DNA from: Thermohalobaculum sp038534135
GTDB taxonomy: Bacteria > Pseudomonadota > Alphaproteobacteria > Rhodobacterales > Rhodobacteraceae
Direction of reading: 5' to 3'
Assembly: GCA_038534135.1 (NCBI GenBank)
Contig: JBCAXJ010000003.1
Location: 1-64,000, forward strand
DNA: 64,000 bases
The notes beneath the pieces are model-generated. The model ran no database searches, had not been told where the DNA came from, and saw only the letters and a list, made by a program, of their open reading frames with translations. How positions within the stretch are numbered: position 1 is the stretch's first letter; every line of letters starts with the position of its first letter. Position numbers and translations under genes: made by a program. Of the stretch, positions 17,774 through 26,516 are shown piece after piece.

Positions 17774-19116
17774 AGCGAACCTCTCTCACCCTTCGTGTCG
17801 TTGTGCTTGCGAGCCTCTGGCTGACCACTGCGCTGGGCGCGGTCGGGTTTGCCGTGCTGCAGGTGTTCGAAGCATCGGCCCTGCGCCAGTTTGACAGCCG
17901 GCTCGAGGCGGAACTGGTGCTGCTGGCCGTGGCCGTATCGCGCTCGCCCGACGATCCGTCGGTTCGCATGACATCGCCAGATTTCGCCCGGGTTTACTCG
18001 GGGCTTTATTGGCAGGCCGAACGTCTCCCGCCCGGGGGTGACACGACCGAACTCTATGGATCGCGCTCGCTCTGGGATCATCGGTTCGTCCACAAGAAGC
18101 CCGATAGCGGCATCCTGCGCGGCACCCTGCGCGGCCCCGACGCTCAGAGTGTGCGCGCGCTCTGCCAGCGGGTGCGCGGGTTGGACGGATCAGTCTGGGA
18201 CCTTGTCGTCGCCGCCGATCATGCAACACTGGCGGAAGAGCTTCGGCAGGTGCGCGAAGGTCTGATCCGGTCGGGGATTTTGCTTGCCGTTCTGCTGGTC
18301 GCCGCCGCGTTCTTGCTGATCCGCATGGCGCTCAACCCGCTCAGACAGTTGCGCAGCACTGTGCAGGAGATCCACCGGAGTGACTGCGAACACCTTCCGG
18401 GTGCGTTTCCGGCCGAAGTCGCGCCACTGGTCGACGATCTGAATGCCGTCCTGTCGAAGAACCGCCGCATGCGCGAGCGCGGGCGGGTCCAGGCCGCGAA
18501 TCTGGCGCATGCGCTCAAGACGCCCGCCGCAGTGCTGCAGAACGAGATCGACCGCGCACGCCAGGGCAACGAACTGGATCTAGACCTCGCCACGCAATCG
18601 GTGACGCGCATCTCTGATGCGGCAAGCCGCCATCTGAGTGTTCTGTCTGCGGGTGTCGAGGACATTCCCGAGCACGAATCCCATGATGCGGTTCCCTTGC
18701 TGGCAGGCATCGTCCAGGCGGTTCAGCGCCTGTTTCAGGATAAGGTGTTCGCGCTGTCGACGCCGCCCGCGTTTCCGCTTGGCGTGAATCCCGCCGATCA
18801 GCAGGAGATCTTCGGCAACCTGATCGAGAACGCCGGGAAATGGGCGGCGAAGGATGTGGCGATCGGGTTTCGGCTGGACGCGCTTCAGGCGGTGCTGACC
18901 GTGGACGATGATGGCCCCGGCATTCCGGAAGACGCGCGGGCGCGCATTGTCGGGCCGGGGGTGCGTCTGGATGAAACCCGGTCCGGGTCCGGGCTGGGCC
19001 TCAGCATCGTTTCCGACCTGGTCGCGCAATACGGCGGCCAACTTGCGTTCGAAACCGGTCCTCTTGGTGGCCTGCGCGCCACGGTCCGATTGCCTGTTCG
19101 CGTCCAGAAAGCCTGA
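17770..19116 (+). CDS. Sensor histidine kinase (PhoQ/QseC-like)
   Basis: This is a membrane sensor kinase partner of the preceding regulator. An N-terminal transmembrane helix (residues 10-35) and a second at about 168-188 (IRSGILLAVLLVAAAFLLIRMAL) flank a periplasmic domain of about 130 residues. A HAMP-like segment follows. The phospho-acceptor His lies in NLAHALKTPAAVLQ, a PhoQ-like form (AHALKTP). The ATPase domain has NLIENAGKWA, DDDGPGIP and GSGLGLSIV boxes. It starts inside the regulator gene (ATGA overlap). The periplasmic signal is unknown; the upstream exported PepSY protein could modulate it. Confidence 0.93.
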   Translation: MKRTSLTLRVVVLASLWLTTALGAVGFAVLQVFEASALRQFDSRLEAELVLLAVAVSRSPDDPSVRMTSPDFARVYSGLYWQAERLPPGGDTTELYGSRSLWDHRFVHKKPDSGILRGTLRGPDAQSVRALCQRVRGLDGSVWDLVVAADHATLAEELRQVREGLIRSGILLAVLLVAAAFLLIRMALNPLRQLRSTVQEIHRSDCEHLPGAFPAEVAPLVDDLNAVLSKNRRMRERGRVQAANLAHALKTPAAVLQNEIDRARQGNELDLDLATQSVTRISDAASRHLSVLSAGVEDIPEHESHDAVPLLAGIVQAVQRLFQDKVFALSTPPAFPLGVNPADQQEIFGNLIENAGKWAAKDVAIGFRLDALQAVLTVDDDGPGIPEDARARIVGPGVRLDETRSGSGLGLSIVSDLVAQYGGQLAFETGPLGGLRATVRLPVRVQKA

Positions 19117-19180
19117 TCCCCCGGCGCCGTCCCGGCAAATCCGACAAGCCCGGCACGCAGATCCGCGCCCTTGGGCAACC

Positions 19181-19260
19181 TGAACGTTTGCTGAACGGGC
19201 GCTTCAAGTCCGGTTCAGGTTCGCCCCGATAAGCGGTGTTCAGATCAAGATTGAATTCAG
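19181..19260 (+). promoter_or_regulatory. CTGAAC repeats upstream of heme peroxidase gene
   Basis: CTGAAC occurs at 19181-19186 and 19192-19197, a direct repeat with exact 11-bp period. This is the spacing used by OmpR/PhoB/PmrA-type regulators. Its reverse complement GTTCAG appears at 19213-19218 and 19238-19243. The group lies between the kinase gene end and the peroxidase ATG at 19271. I infer control by the adjacent two-component system. Confidence 0.5.
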
Positions 19261-19270
19261 GAACACTCTA

Positions 19271-21382
19271 ATGCCGTCCCGACATAGATCGAAGTCTTCT
19301 CTCGAGTCCAAAGACGGGCGTGACGCGGCGCTCGCCTCGGAGCTTCTGATGCCGGAGGCCCGAGCCGGTCGCATTGCGGACAATGACGCGGTCGATCCGA
19401 CAACAGATGAGCCGGCGCCGCTCGGTGAAATCTCCCTTGCCGAGAAAACGTCGCGCGAAAAGTCCGACGCCGGAGAACGCGATTGCGCAGGCGGGCACCA
19501 CGACGGACGGCGCGGAAAAGACGATGACGACGCAGGGTCGGCGCCCACCACGATCGTGACCCGCACCGTCGATGGGAGCGGCACCAACACAGACTACGCC
19601 GATTGGGGCGCCACTCACCAGCAGATCATCCGGCTTGCCCCGGCAGACTACGAAGACGGGTGGGGCGAGATGGTCACCGACCGCCCGAACGCGCGCGCGA
19701 TTTCGAATGCTGTTGCCCAGCAGACCGAAGATGAGCCGAACAGCTTCGGCATCTCGGACTTCTTTTGGGCCTGGGGGCAGTTCATCGATCACGATCTCGA
19801 CCTGACCGAAGCCGTCGCGGGCGGCGAGGATGCCAGCATCATCGCACCCCTCGGGGACGAGATCGCGGTGATCCCGTTCACCCGGGTGACACCGCTCGAC
19901 GGCACGGGTCTCGATGCTCCGCGCGAATACGAGAACGAGATCACGGCGTTCATGGATGCCTCGATGGTCTATGGCTCGGACGAGGACACAGCGGCAGCCC
20001 TGCGCACAGGCGCTTATCTTCTGCTGCAGGACAATGGCCTGCTGGTCGAGACGGACTCGGGCGTGCTGGCCGGTGACGTTCGCGCCGCCGAGAACATCGC
20101 GTTGACCTCGCTGCACACGCTGTTCGCGCGGGAGCATAACCGCTGGGTTGACGAACTCGCGGCCGAGGACCCCGATCTGACCGAGGACGCGCTGTTTGAT
20201 GCGGCACGGATGCGCGTCGAGGCCGAGATCCAGGCGATCACCTACAATGACTGGTTGCCGATCCTGCTCGGCGACGGTGCGCTCGACGCATATCGCGGTT
20301 ACGATCCGGACGTGAACCCCGGCATCTCCGTCGAGTTTTCGACCGCGGCCTTCCGGTTCGGCCACACGCTGCTCTCGTCGGATCTGTCGCGTTTGAACGA
20401 GGATGGATCCGAAATTTCGGCGGGCGCCATCGCGCTGCGCGATGCCTTCTTCAATCCAACGGCCATCGCCGAGAACGGCGGCATTGATCCGATCTTGCGC
20501 GGATTAGGCGATCAGACTGCGCAGGAACTGGACACCCACGTGGTCGAAGACGTGCGCTCGTTCCTGTTCGCCGAAGGATCGGCGTTCGGGCTTGATCTCG
20601 CCTCGCTCAACATCCAGCGGGGCCGCGATCTTGGCGTCGCGGCCTACAATGATCTGCGCGAAGCAATGGGCCTCAGCCGAGCCGAGAGCTTCGATGACAT
20701 CACCTCGGACGAAGATCTGGCCGACACGCTTGCCGGGATCTATGGCGATGTCGATCTGGTCGATGCCTGGGTCGGCGGGTTGGCCGAGGATGCGTTCGGT
20801 GGCGGCATGGTCGGCGAACTGTTCGCAACGATCATCATCGATCAGTTCGAACGCATTCGCGCGGGCGATGCCCTCTGGTCCGAGGCGGGGCAGTTCAACC
20901 CGGCTGAATTGGCCGCGCTCTGGGACACGACGCTGGCCGATGTGATCGAGGCCAACACCGATATCGACGCGATCCAGCAAGAGGTCTTCTACGCCTACGA
21001 TCGGCAAGCCGGGACCGAGGCCAGCGAAGAGCTGACCGGAACGGATGGACGGGATCTGCTTCTGGGTCTCGGCGGGGACGACACGCTGAATGGTGGCGCG
21101 GGCGACGATCAGCTTGAAGGCGGCGATGGTGCGGACCTTTTCATGTTCGTTGGCGATTTTGGGCACGATGTCATCGGCGATTTCGACGCGGGCGATAGCG
21201 TGCTCATCGACCTCCTTGGTGGGGGCTCAGGCGGTCCGGACGGCAATCGCGGTTCCGGACCGCATCTGCCGTCGCTGGTTCAGGACGGTGACGACGTTGT
21301 CCTGGAACTCCGCAATGGGTCGTCGATCACCTGGCTCGACGCCACCGTGAACCAGGTCGAGGACGACATCGACGTCATCTGA
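19271..21382 (+). CDS. Secreted animal-type heme peroxidase with RTX repeats
   Basis: This 703-residue protein belongs to the animal heme peroxidase (peroxidase-cyclooxygenase) superfamily. The distal His lies in WGQFIDHDLDL; the proximal His is probably in FRFGHTLLSSDLSR. SLNIQRGRDLGVAAYNDLR is the family's RGRDHG-like segment. The C-terminal ~110 residues contain RTX nonapeptides (LGGDDTLNGGAGDDQLEGGDGADL), which bind Ca2+ and mark type I secretion substrates. No classical signal peptide is visible, in line with that. No ABC exporter genes lie in the window. Family members oxidise halides or phenols. The upstream sites suggest two-component control. Confidence 0.92.
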   Translation: MPSRHRSKSSLESKDGRDAALASELLMPEARAGRIADNDAVDPTTDEPAPLGEISLAEKTSREKSDAGERDCAGGHHDGRRGKDDDDAGSAPTTIVTRTVDGSGTNTDYADWGATHQQIIRLAPADYEDGWGEMVTDRPNARAISNAVAQQTEDEPNSFGISDFFWAWGQFIDHDLDLTEAVAGGEDASIIAPLGDEIAVIPFTRVTPLDGTGLDAPREYENEITAFMDASMVYGSDEDTAAALRTGAYLLLQDNGLLVETDSGVLAGDVRAAENIALTSLHTLFAREHNRWVDELAAEDPDLTEDALFDAARMRVEAEIQAITYNDWLPILLGDGALDAYRGYDPDVNPGISVEFSTAAFRFGHTLLSSDLSRLNEDGSEISAGAIALRDAFFNPTAIAENGGIDPILRGLGDQTAQELDTHVVEDVRSFLFAEGSAFGLDLASLNIQRGRDLGVAAYNDLREAMGLSRAESFDDITSDEDLADTLAGIYGDVDLVDAWVGGLAEDAFGGGMVGELFATIIIDQFERIRAGDALWSEAGQFNPAELAALWDTTLADVIEANTDIDAIQQEVFYAYDRQAGTEASEELTGTDGRDLLLGLGGDDTLNGGAGDDQLEGGDGADLFMFVGDFGHDVIGDFDAGDSVLIDLLGGGSGGPDGNRGSGPHLPSLVQDGDDVVLELRNGSSITWLDATVNQVEDDIDVI

Positions 21383-21425
21383 TCACGCGACTTCCTGCGC
21401 ATCGTTTCCCCTTCGATGTGCATCA

Positions 21426-21463
21426 CCGGCCCCGCCCCGCAGCGTTTCGTGGTGCGGGGCCGG
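21426..21463. terminator. 10-bp stem between convergent peroxidase and hydratase genes
   Basis: CCGGCCCCGC at 21426-21435 pairs perfectly with GCGGGGCCGG at 21454-21463 around an 18-base loop. It lies between two convergent genes. No strong T-run follows, so it may be a bidirectional stem-loop terminator or a transcript-end stabiliser. Confidence 0.5.
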
Positions 21464-21497
21464 ATTGATCACCGGGCCTGCTATGCCGGAGGAGCCA

Positions 21498-22313
21498 TCA
21501 ACGCCCTTTGAAAACGGGCGGGCGTTTGTCGAGAAACGCCTGCACCGCGTTCCGGTGATCCTCGGTGAACCCTGCATGGACATGGTGCGTGACCTCCAGA
21601 TCCATGCAGTCGAGCGGATCGCCGCCCAAGGCACGGTTCAGGTTTTCCTTCATGTAGCGATACGCGATCGGTGGACCATCGGCGAGGCGGCGCGCGAGCG
21701 CCATCGCCTCGTCCATCAAGCTTTCGGCATCAACCACACGATTGACGATCCCCATGTCGCGCGCGTCCTCGGCCAAATACCGATCCGACAGGAAGTACAT
21801 CTCGCGCGCCTTCGCCGTTCCGACAAGCTGGCTCAGAAAATACGTCCCGCCATAGTCGCCCGAGAATCCGACCTTTGCGAATGCCGTGGTCAGCACGGCG
21901 CCCGCCGCCGCGATCCGAAGATCGCAGGACAGTGCCAGCGCCAAGCCCGCCCCTGCGGCAGCTCCCGGCAGCACGGCAAGCGTGGGTTTCGGCATCTTGT
22001 GAAGCCGACCGGCGGTCGCCCGCTGGCTGATGCGCTGCCGATGGATCGCGTCATCGATGCCGGTGTCCGACGGATCGCCCTCGGCCATGGCACGGACATC
22101 GCCGCCGGCGCAGAAGGCACCGCCCGCGCCTGTCAGGACGACCGTGCGAACGTCGGTATCGGCCTCGGCCATCTCCAGCAGGCGGGCCATCTCCTGCAAC
22201 ATGGCGCGGCTGAGTGCGTTGCGCCGTTCTGGCCGGTTCATCGTCAGGACGAGGACACCGACTTCGAACGACGCCAGTAGATCGTCCGTCGTGCTCTGGT
22301 ATGTTTCTGCCAT
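21498..22313 (-). CDS. Enoyl-CoA hydratase/isomerase family protein
   Basis: This crotonase-fold enzyme acts on acyl-CoA thioesters. The oxyanion-hole motifs are AFCAGGDVRAM and PGAAAGAGLALALSCDLR. A catalytic Glu at the usual hydratase position is not obvious in the GDYGGTYFLS region, so the reaction could be hydration, isomerisation or hydrolysis. ATG at 22313 follows GAGGGAGG at good spacing; the longer frame upstream overlaps the preceding gene. At 271 residues it is a standard length. It is the last gene of the monooxygenase operon, 11 bases after the TIGR03084-type gene, so it probably acts on a ring-opened product after CoA activation. Confidence 0.88.
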   Translation of the reverse strand: MAETYQSTTDDLLASFEVGVLVLTMNRPERRNALSRAMLQEMARLLEMAEADTDVRTVVLTGAGGAFCAGGDVRAMAEGDPSDTGIDDAIHRQRISQRATAGRLHKMPKPTLAVLPGAAAGAGLALALSCDLRIAAAGAVLTTAFAKVGFSGDYGGTYFLSQLVGTAKAREMYFLSDRYLAEDARDMGIVNRVVDAESLMDEAMALARRLADGPPIAYRYMKENLNRALGGDPLDCMDLEVTHHVHAGFTEDHRNAVQAFLDKRPPVFKGR

Positions 22314-22324
22314 GGTGTCCTCCC

Positions 22325-23125
22325 TCAACTTGCCTTGACGCGCGATCCCGGTTCGGGTGGGTCGTTGGGTGGCCCGGCGAAGCACTGGGCAATCGCCATC
22401 CAGCGGATCGCATTCGGACCTGTCATCTTCAGATCGGTATCGGCGACGCTGCGCGTCTGAGCCGTGACCTGGCAGAACTGGACCGCGTCACCGTCGACCC
22501 GCTCGGTCTCAGATGGCTCACCCCACTCCCAGAGTGCACCCGAAGGCGCTGTCAGACGCACGTATGGCGTCGGCTTGGGAATGTCTTCGCCCCGATTGAA
22601 GAAGGTCCAGCCATAGGTGCTGACACCCAGATGCGCGATGTTGCGGATGCGATCGGTCTCGGTGCGGTCCAGCCCGAGCACATCGAACACCTCTTGCCCG
22701 TGCGCCCAACTCTCCATCTGCCGCGCGGTGATCGAGGATCGGACTGACATATCCGGCCCGGCCCATTTCACCCGCGCCTTGGGATCCGCCGCGGCGAACC
22801 GCGGGGTCATCGCGCGTGCCGTGTCGATCCACATCTCGCGCAGAGCCTGCCCGCGCGGATTGCCCATAACGTTCCGCGTGGCTGCGACCATGGACCCGCC
22901 ATGCGCCTTTCGCGCCTCCGAGAAGGTCGCATACTCTGCGGCGAAAACCTCGGGCTGGAAGGCCGACTTGTCGGCCAGGTCATTGAAGAAGTGCAGGTGT
23001 TGGAGCACGTCGTTGATCGTCCAGTCCTTGAACTGTGTGACCTGATCGAAAGCCGGGTCGGACAACCCGACCAGGACCGCGTTCAACACCTCGGACTCGT
23101 CCAGAAAATCGCTGGCTTGCTGCAT
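22325..23125 (-). CDS. TIGR03084-type (DinB-like) metal-binding protein
   Basis: This 266-residue protein resembles the TIGR03084 family, related to DinB and mycothiol-dependent maleylpyruvate isomerase N-terminal domains. The N-terminal helical bundle has a His in WTINDVLQHLHFFND and another in MESWAHGQEVFD, the arrangement expected for a three-His metal site. Its exact activity is unknown. In actinobacteria and proteobacteria it often accompanies acyl-CoA and monooxygenase catabolic genes, as here. It lies between the AhpD-like gene (29 bases) and the hydratase gene (11 bases). Confidence 0.75.
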   Translation of the reverse strand: MQQASDFLDESEVLNAVLVGLSDPAFDQVTQFKDWTINDVLQHLHFFNDLADKSAFQPEVFAAEYATFSEARKAHGGSMVAATRNVMGNPRGQALREMWIDTARAMTPRFAAADPKARVKWAGPDMSVRSSITARQMESWAHGQEVFDVLGLDRTETDRIRNIAHLGVSTYGWTFFNRGEDIPKPTPYVRLTAPSGALWEWGEPSETERVDGDAVQFCQVTAQTRSVADTDLKMTGPNAIRWMAIAQCFAGPPNDPPEPGSRVKAS

Positions 23126-23154
23126 GTCTCAAATCTCCAGGATCACGGAACCGC

Positions 23155-23736
23155 TCAGGCGGACCGGAAGGCATCGAAGGCACCGCCGTCGACCTTCACG
23201 CCCAGGCCCGCGTTCAGCCTGTTCGTGGCGTTGAAGATGGCAACGATCTGAACGGTCTCGAGGATCTCGGCCTCGCTCAGACCAGCATCGCGCAAGCCGT
23301 CCAGATCACCTTCGTTCGCGCGGTCAGGGTCGACAGTCAGGTGTGCGGCGAACTCGGAAAGCGCGCGTTCGCGCGGCGACATTGGCGCCCGGCGCCAGTT
23401 GCACAGCACCACATCTATGGTCCGCGTCTCCATGCCATGCGCCCGAAGCGCGCCCGCATGGGTGATGATGCAGGCCTCGCAACGGTTCTCGAGGCTGACG
23501 ACCAGGGCGACCAGTTCCCGCTCCTGCCCCGTCAGCAGACAGTCATCGCTGCGCATCAAGCGATTGACGAAGCCCTGGAACAGCGTCAGCCGTTCCGGCT
23601 CGAAGGGCAGCTTCAGAAACTCGCGGATATAGCCGAGGCGCTTCTGAGACTCCTCCCACATCGCGCGGATCGCAGGTGCCGGATTGGCGACATTGTCCAG
23701 CCGCAGCCACGAGGCGCGTTGTTCCTGATCGGCCAT
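23155..23736 (-). CDS. AhpD-like alkylhydroperoxidase/carboxymuconolactone decarboxylase family protein
   Basis: The active-site signature NRCEACIITHAGALRAHG contains the CxxC pair and downstream His of the AhpD fold. The 193-residue length matches the 'peroxidase-related' AhpD-like group. These proteins reduce peroxides or organic hydroperoxides with help of a thiol partner, but many in catabolic operons have no proven role. It starts after a GGGGAGAG element and lies 18 bases from the end of the monooxygenase gene. It may protect against peroxide leaked by that flavoenzyme. Confidence 0.82.
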   Translation of the reverse strand: MADQEQRASWLRLDNVANPAPAIRAMWEESQKRLGYIREFLKLPFEPERLTLFQGFVNRLMRSDDCLLTGQERELVALVVSLENRCEACIITHAGALRAHGMETRTIDVVLCNWRRAPMSPRERALSEFAAHLTVDPDRANEGDLDGLRDAGLSEAEILETVQIVAIFNATNRLNAGLGVKVDGGAFDAFRSA

Positions 23737-23754
23737 CTCTCTCTCCCCTTTTTC

Positions 23755-25668
23755 TTATATGCCGGGCTCGCGCGTCAGGTGGTACTCGTCGAGATCGGGT
23801 TCGCGCGTCATTGCCCAATAGTCGACCAATCGCCACGGGATCGCGGCTGCGACGCGCCCCTTTCGGTTGCGATACCAGGGTTTCATGCCAGGATGGTTCC
23901 AGACAAGCTCGCGGTGTTCGGCATCGACGCGGGCCATGTAGTCGTCGTGCACGTCCTGCCGGACATCCAGCGCCGCGATCCCGTCCTCCAGCATCCGGAC
24001 GATCGCACCGACCGCGTAGCGGGCCTGACATTCCGAGGTGAAGATTGCCGACCCGCCATGCGCCAGCACCGTGTTCGGGCCCTGCATGAAGAACATGTTC
24101 GGGAAGCCCGGCGCTGTGATCCCAAGATGCGCCTTCGGATCGTCATCGGCCCAGTCCTGTTCCAATCGGCGCCCGTTCCTGCCCGTCACGTTCAGGCGCG
24201 CGGCGTTCTGGAACACCTTGAACCCGGTCGCGAGCACGATGATATCGGCAGAGCGGTCGGTGCCGTCTTTCGTCTGGATGCCGCCTGCCGTGATGCGTTC
24301 AATGTGATCCGTGACCAGTTCGCAGGTCGGCTTGCACAGCGCCCGGTACCAGCCGTTGTCCAGCAGGATCCGCTTCGCATACGGCGGATAGGTGGGCATG
24401 CATTTCGCCAGAAGATCCGGGCGACCGTCCAGTTCCTGTTCAATGTGTGCCGCCATCTGTTCGCGGTGGCGGTCGTTCATCCGGTTCATGGCGCGCTCGG
24501 GATGCGGCCAGTCCGGGTCTCGCTTCAGCGTGCGCAGCAGACCATCGCCATAGCGCCAGAGCATCGTGAACCGGAACCACTCCGCATAGAAGGGGACGTT
24601 CTCCAACAGCCAGCACTGGCCCTCGGTCATTCGGTCCTGAAAGCGCGGAATGTTCCGAACCCATTGCGGCGTGCGCTGATAGACGGTGAGGTTTTTGACC
24701 TTGTCGACAATCGTCGGCACGATCTGCATCGAGGACGCACCCGTTCCGATCACGGCCACGCGCTTGGCCGTCACGTCCAGATCCTCGGGCCATTCGGCCG
24801 AGTGGAACATTGGCCCGTCGAAGTCTTCGGCGCCCGGTATCGGCGCCTTGGACGGCAGCGAGAGTGGTCCGATCGCGCTGATCAACGCGGTACCCGTCAG
24901 CGTCTGTGCGTCATCCGGCCCGGTGCAGTGCACCTGCCAACAGGCTGAGTCCTCATCCCAGTCGCAGCGGGTCACCTCGGTCCCGAACCGCACGTACTCT
25001 CGCAACCCGAACTCGTGACTGCGCGAGACCATGTATTTCTGCAGGGCATCGCGTTTCGAGAAGTACCGCACCCAGGGTTCGCGCGATCCGAACGAGAATG
25101 AGTATGCGTGGTTCGGCGTATCGACCGCGCAGCCGGGATAGCGGTTCTCGAGCCACGTTCCGCCGACCTCGTCGTTCTTCTCGAGGATCACGAACGGGAT
25201 GCCGAGTTCCCTGAGATTGTAGCCGACTGTCAGGCCGCTCGCGCCCGCACCGACAATGATGACCGGATGCTTGGCGCAGTCGGCCATCGAGCGACCGGAC
25301 CATTTGATGCGACGATCGGCAAAGCCCATCTCCTCGCGCATCATGGTGGCGTATTCGGCGGGCACACGCTCGCCAAGGCAGGTATGCATCAGGTCCGACA
25401 TCCGGTCCGCTGGATCATTGATCGCGGGATGAGTCGTACCCGCTGAAAGCAGCGCCTTCGCTGCCGCCCGCAGTTCCGCCTGAGCCTCGGGCGACAGCCC
25501 TGCGTCCTCGTCCGCGATCAGGTTGACATCGCGCTGCGGCAGGAACGGTGCCGAGAGCCAATGGTCGTCACCTGTGAGATGATAAACCACCATCAACAGG
25601 ACCCGCAGATCCGCCTCAGCCAATGCGGCGTCCAGCTTGGCTTCCGGCAATGACATCGGACAGGTCAT
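23755..25668 (-). CDS. Baeyer-Villiger-type flavin monooxygenase
   Basis: This is an FAD/NADPH monooxygenase. After an N-terminal extension of about 135 residues comes the FAD fold VGAGASGLTVGYNL. The type I Baeyer-Villiger fingerprint FDGPMFHSAEWP (FxGxxxHxxxW[PD]) lies near residue 290, and the NADPH-binding VIGTGASSMQIVP follows. At 637 residues it fits the extended group represented by 4-hydroxyacetophenone monooxygenase, which shares such an N-terminal helical extension. It would convert a ketone to an ester or lactone. It heads the four-gene catabolic operon. A second ATG at 25656 is a possible start. Confidence 0.9.
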   Translation of the reverse strand: MTCPMSLPEAKLDAALAEADLRVLLMVVYHLTGDDHWLSAPFLPQRDVNLIADEDAGLSPEAQAELRAAAKALLSAGTTHPAINDPADRMSDLMHTCLGERVPAEYATMMREEMGFADRRIKWSGRSMADCAKHPVIIVGAGASGLTVGYNLRELGIPFVILEKNDEVGGTWLENRYPGCAVDTPNHAYSFSFGSREPWVRYFSKRDALQKYMVSRSHEFGLREYVRFGTEVTRCDWDEDSACWQVHCTGPDDAQTLTGTALISAIGPLSLPSKAPIPGAEDFDGPMFHSAEWPEDLDVTAKRVAVIGTGASSMQIVPTIVDKVKNLTVYQRTPQWVRNIPRFQDRMTEGQCWLLENVPFYAEWFRFTMLWRYGDGLLRTLKRDPDWPHPERAMNRMNDRHREQMAAHIEQELDGRPDLLAKCMPTYPPYAKRILLDNGWYRALCKPTCELVTDHIERITAGGIQTKDGTDRSADIIVLATGFKVFQNAARLNVTGRNGRRLEQDWADDDPKAHLGITAPGFPNMFFMQGPNTVLAHGGSAIFTSECQARYAVGAIVRMLEDGIAALDVRQDVHDDYMARVDAEHRELVWNHPGMKPWYRNRKGRVAAAIPWRLVDYWAMTREPDLDEYHLTREPGI

Positions 25669-25721
25669 CCCCCAACGCTATGCTGGCCTGCACGATCCGC
25701 CAATCGCGGACGCGATGAAGC

Positions 25722-26516
25722 TCATTTGGCGCGGAGTTTGCGACGTAACATACGAACAAGCGGATATGGCCAAAAGAACAACCATGCAGTGATGACGGCA
25801 AGGGGGTGGGCCCGGCGAAACATTTTACGTTGGTATCTGTTCGCCTGAGCCTCTTGTTCCGGAACTTGACCTAATTCAGCGTGCTGGAAGGCATTGTGGC
25901 CAACTTCATGATAGAGTGTCTGCTCGGTGGAGAGCAGACTTAGTTGCCTTCGAATCCAACCCTCTGTCTTATCTGGCCATGTCACAACAATGCCCGAGAA
26001 GCGATAATCGAACTTACCTAGATAATCGGTGAGCGGATCGTCCGGGATTATGTCGATGGTTTGGATACCCGTAAGATCTTCTGCGGGCGGAATTCTCAGC
26101 CATCGCTCGATGCGCTTCAGGATGCCATCTGGATCGGAAAGTGCCGGAGAAACGCGGACCAGAATGCCTTGCAACACACGCTCGACTGGCGTTTCCGCCA
26201 TGCGTTCCGAGATGATGTCCATTGTCTTTGCATGAAGCGGGTGCGCACCTTCACGACGCAATCGCACAATCACGTCTTGGCACCGATCTTTGTTTATCTC
26301 GGCGAGAAGGCTCAACAAGACCTTTAAGTAGCGCGACTGAGTCGGATTCTGATGAACCGACCAATCCCCATCGATGATCTTTCGGCAGATGGCGGGGACT
26401 GCGTCTTGTCCGAGTTCTGTCAGGCGTTGCCACGCCTGACGAATGTCATTGGATGCATCATGGCCAACTCCGCGAAGCAATGCGTTGAGCGCGGACTGGA
26501 CGCCTTCTGAACTCAC
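25722..26516 (-). CDS. IrrE/ImmA-like HExxH metallopeptidase-type membrane protein
   Basis: This 264-residue protein is not a known named gene. Residues 1-150 are helical and look HEAT-like. LYHEVGHNAFQH gives an HExxH zinc motif at about 203-207, followed by PEQEAQANRYQRKMF, matching the ImmA/IrrE pattern in which a later Glu is the third ligand. A hydrophobic C-terminal segment (PLAVITAWLFFWPYPLV) would anchor it to the membrane. The GTG start overlaps the dehydrogenase stop (GTGA), so it is translationally coupled. Its base composition is visibly less GC-rich than its neighbours, suggesting acquisition. The extended open frame to 27287 is a shadow of the dehydrogenase gene. Confidence 0.7.
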   Translation of the reverse strand: MSSEGVQSALNALLRGVGHDASNDIRQAWQRLTELGQDAVPAICRKIIDGDWSVHQNPTQSRYLKVLLSLLAEINKDRCQDVIVRLRREGAHPLHAKTMDIISERMAETPVERVLQGILVRVSPALSDPDGILKRIERWLRIPPAEDLTGIQTIDIIPDDPLTDYLGKFDYRFSGIVVTWPDKTEGWIRRQLSLLSTEQTLYHEVGHNAFQHAELGQVPEQEAQANRYQRKMFRRAHPLAVITAWLFFWPYPLVRMLRRKLRAK

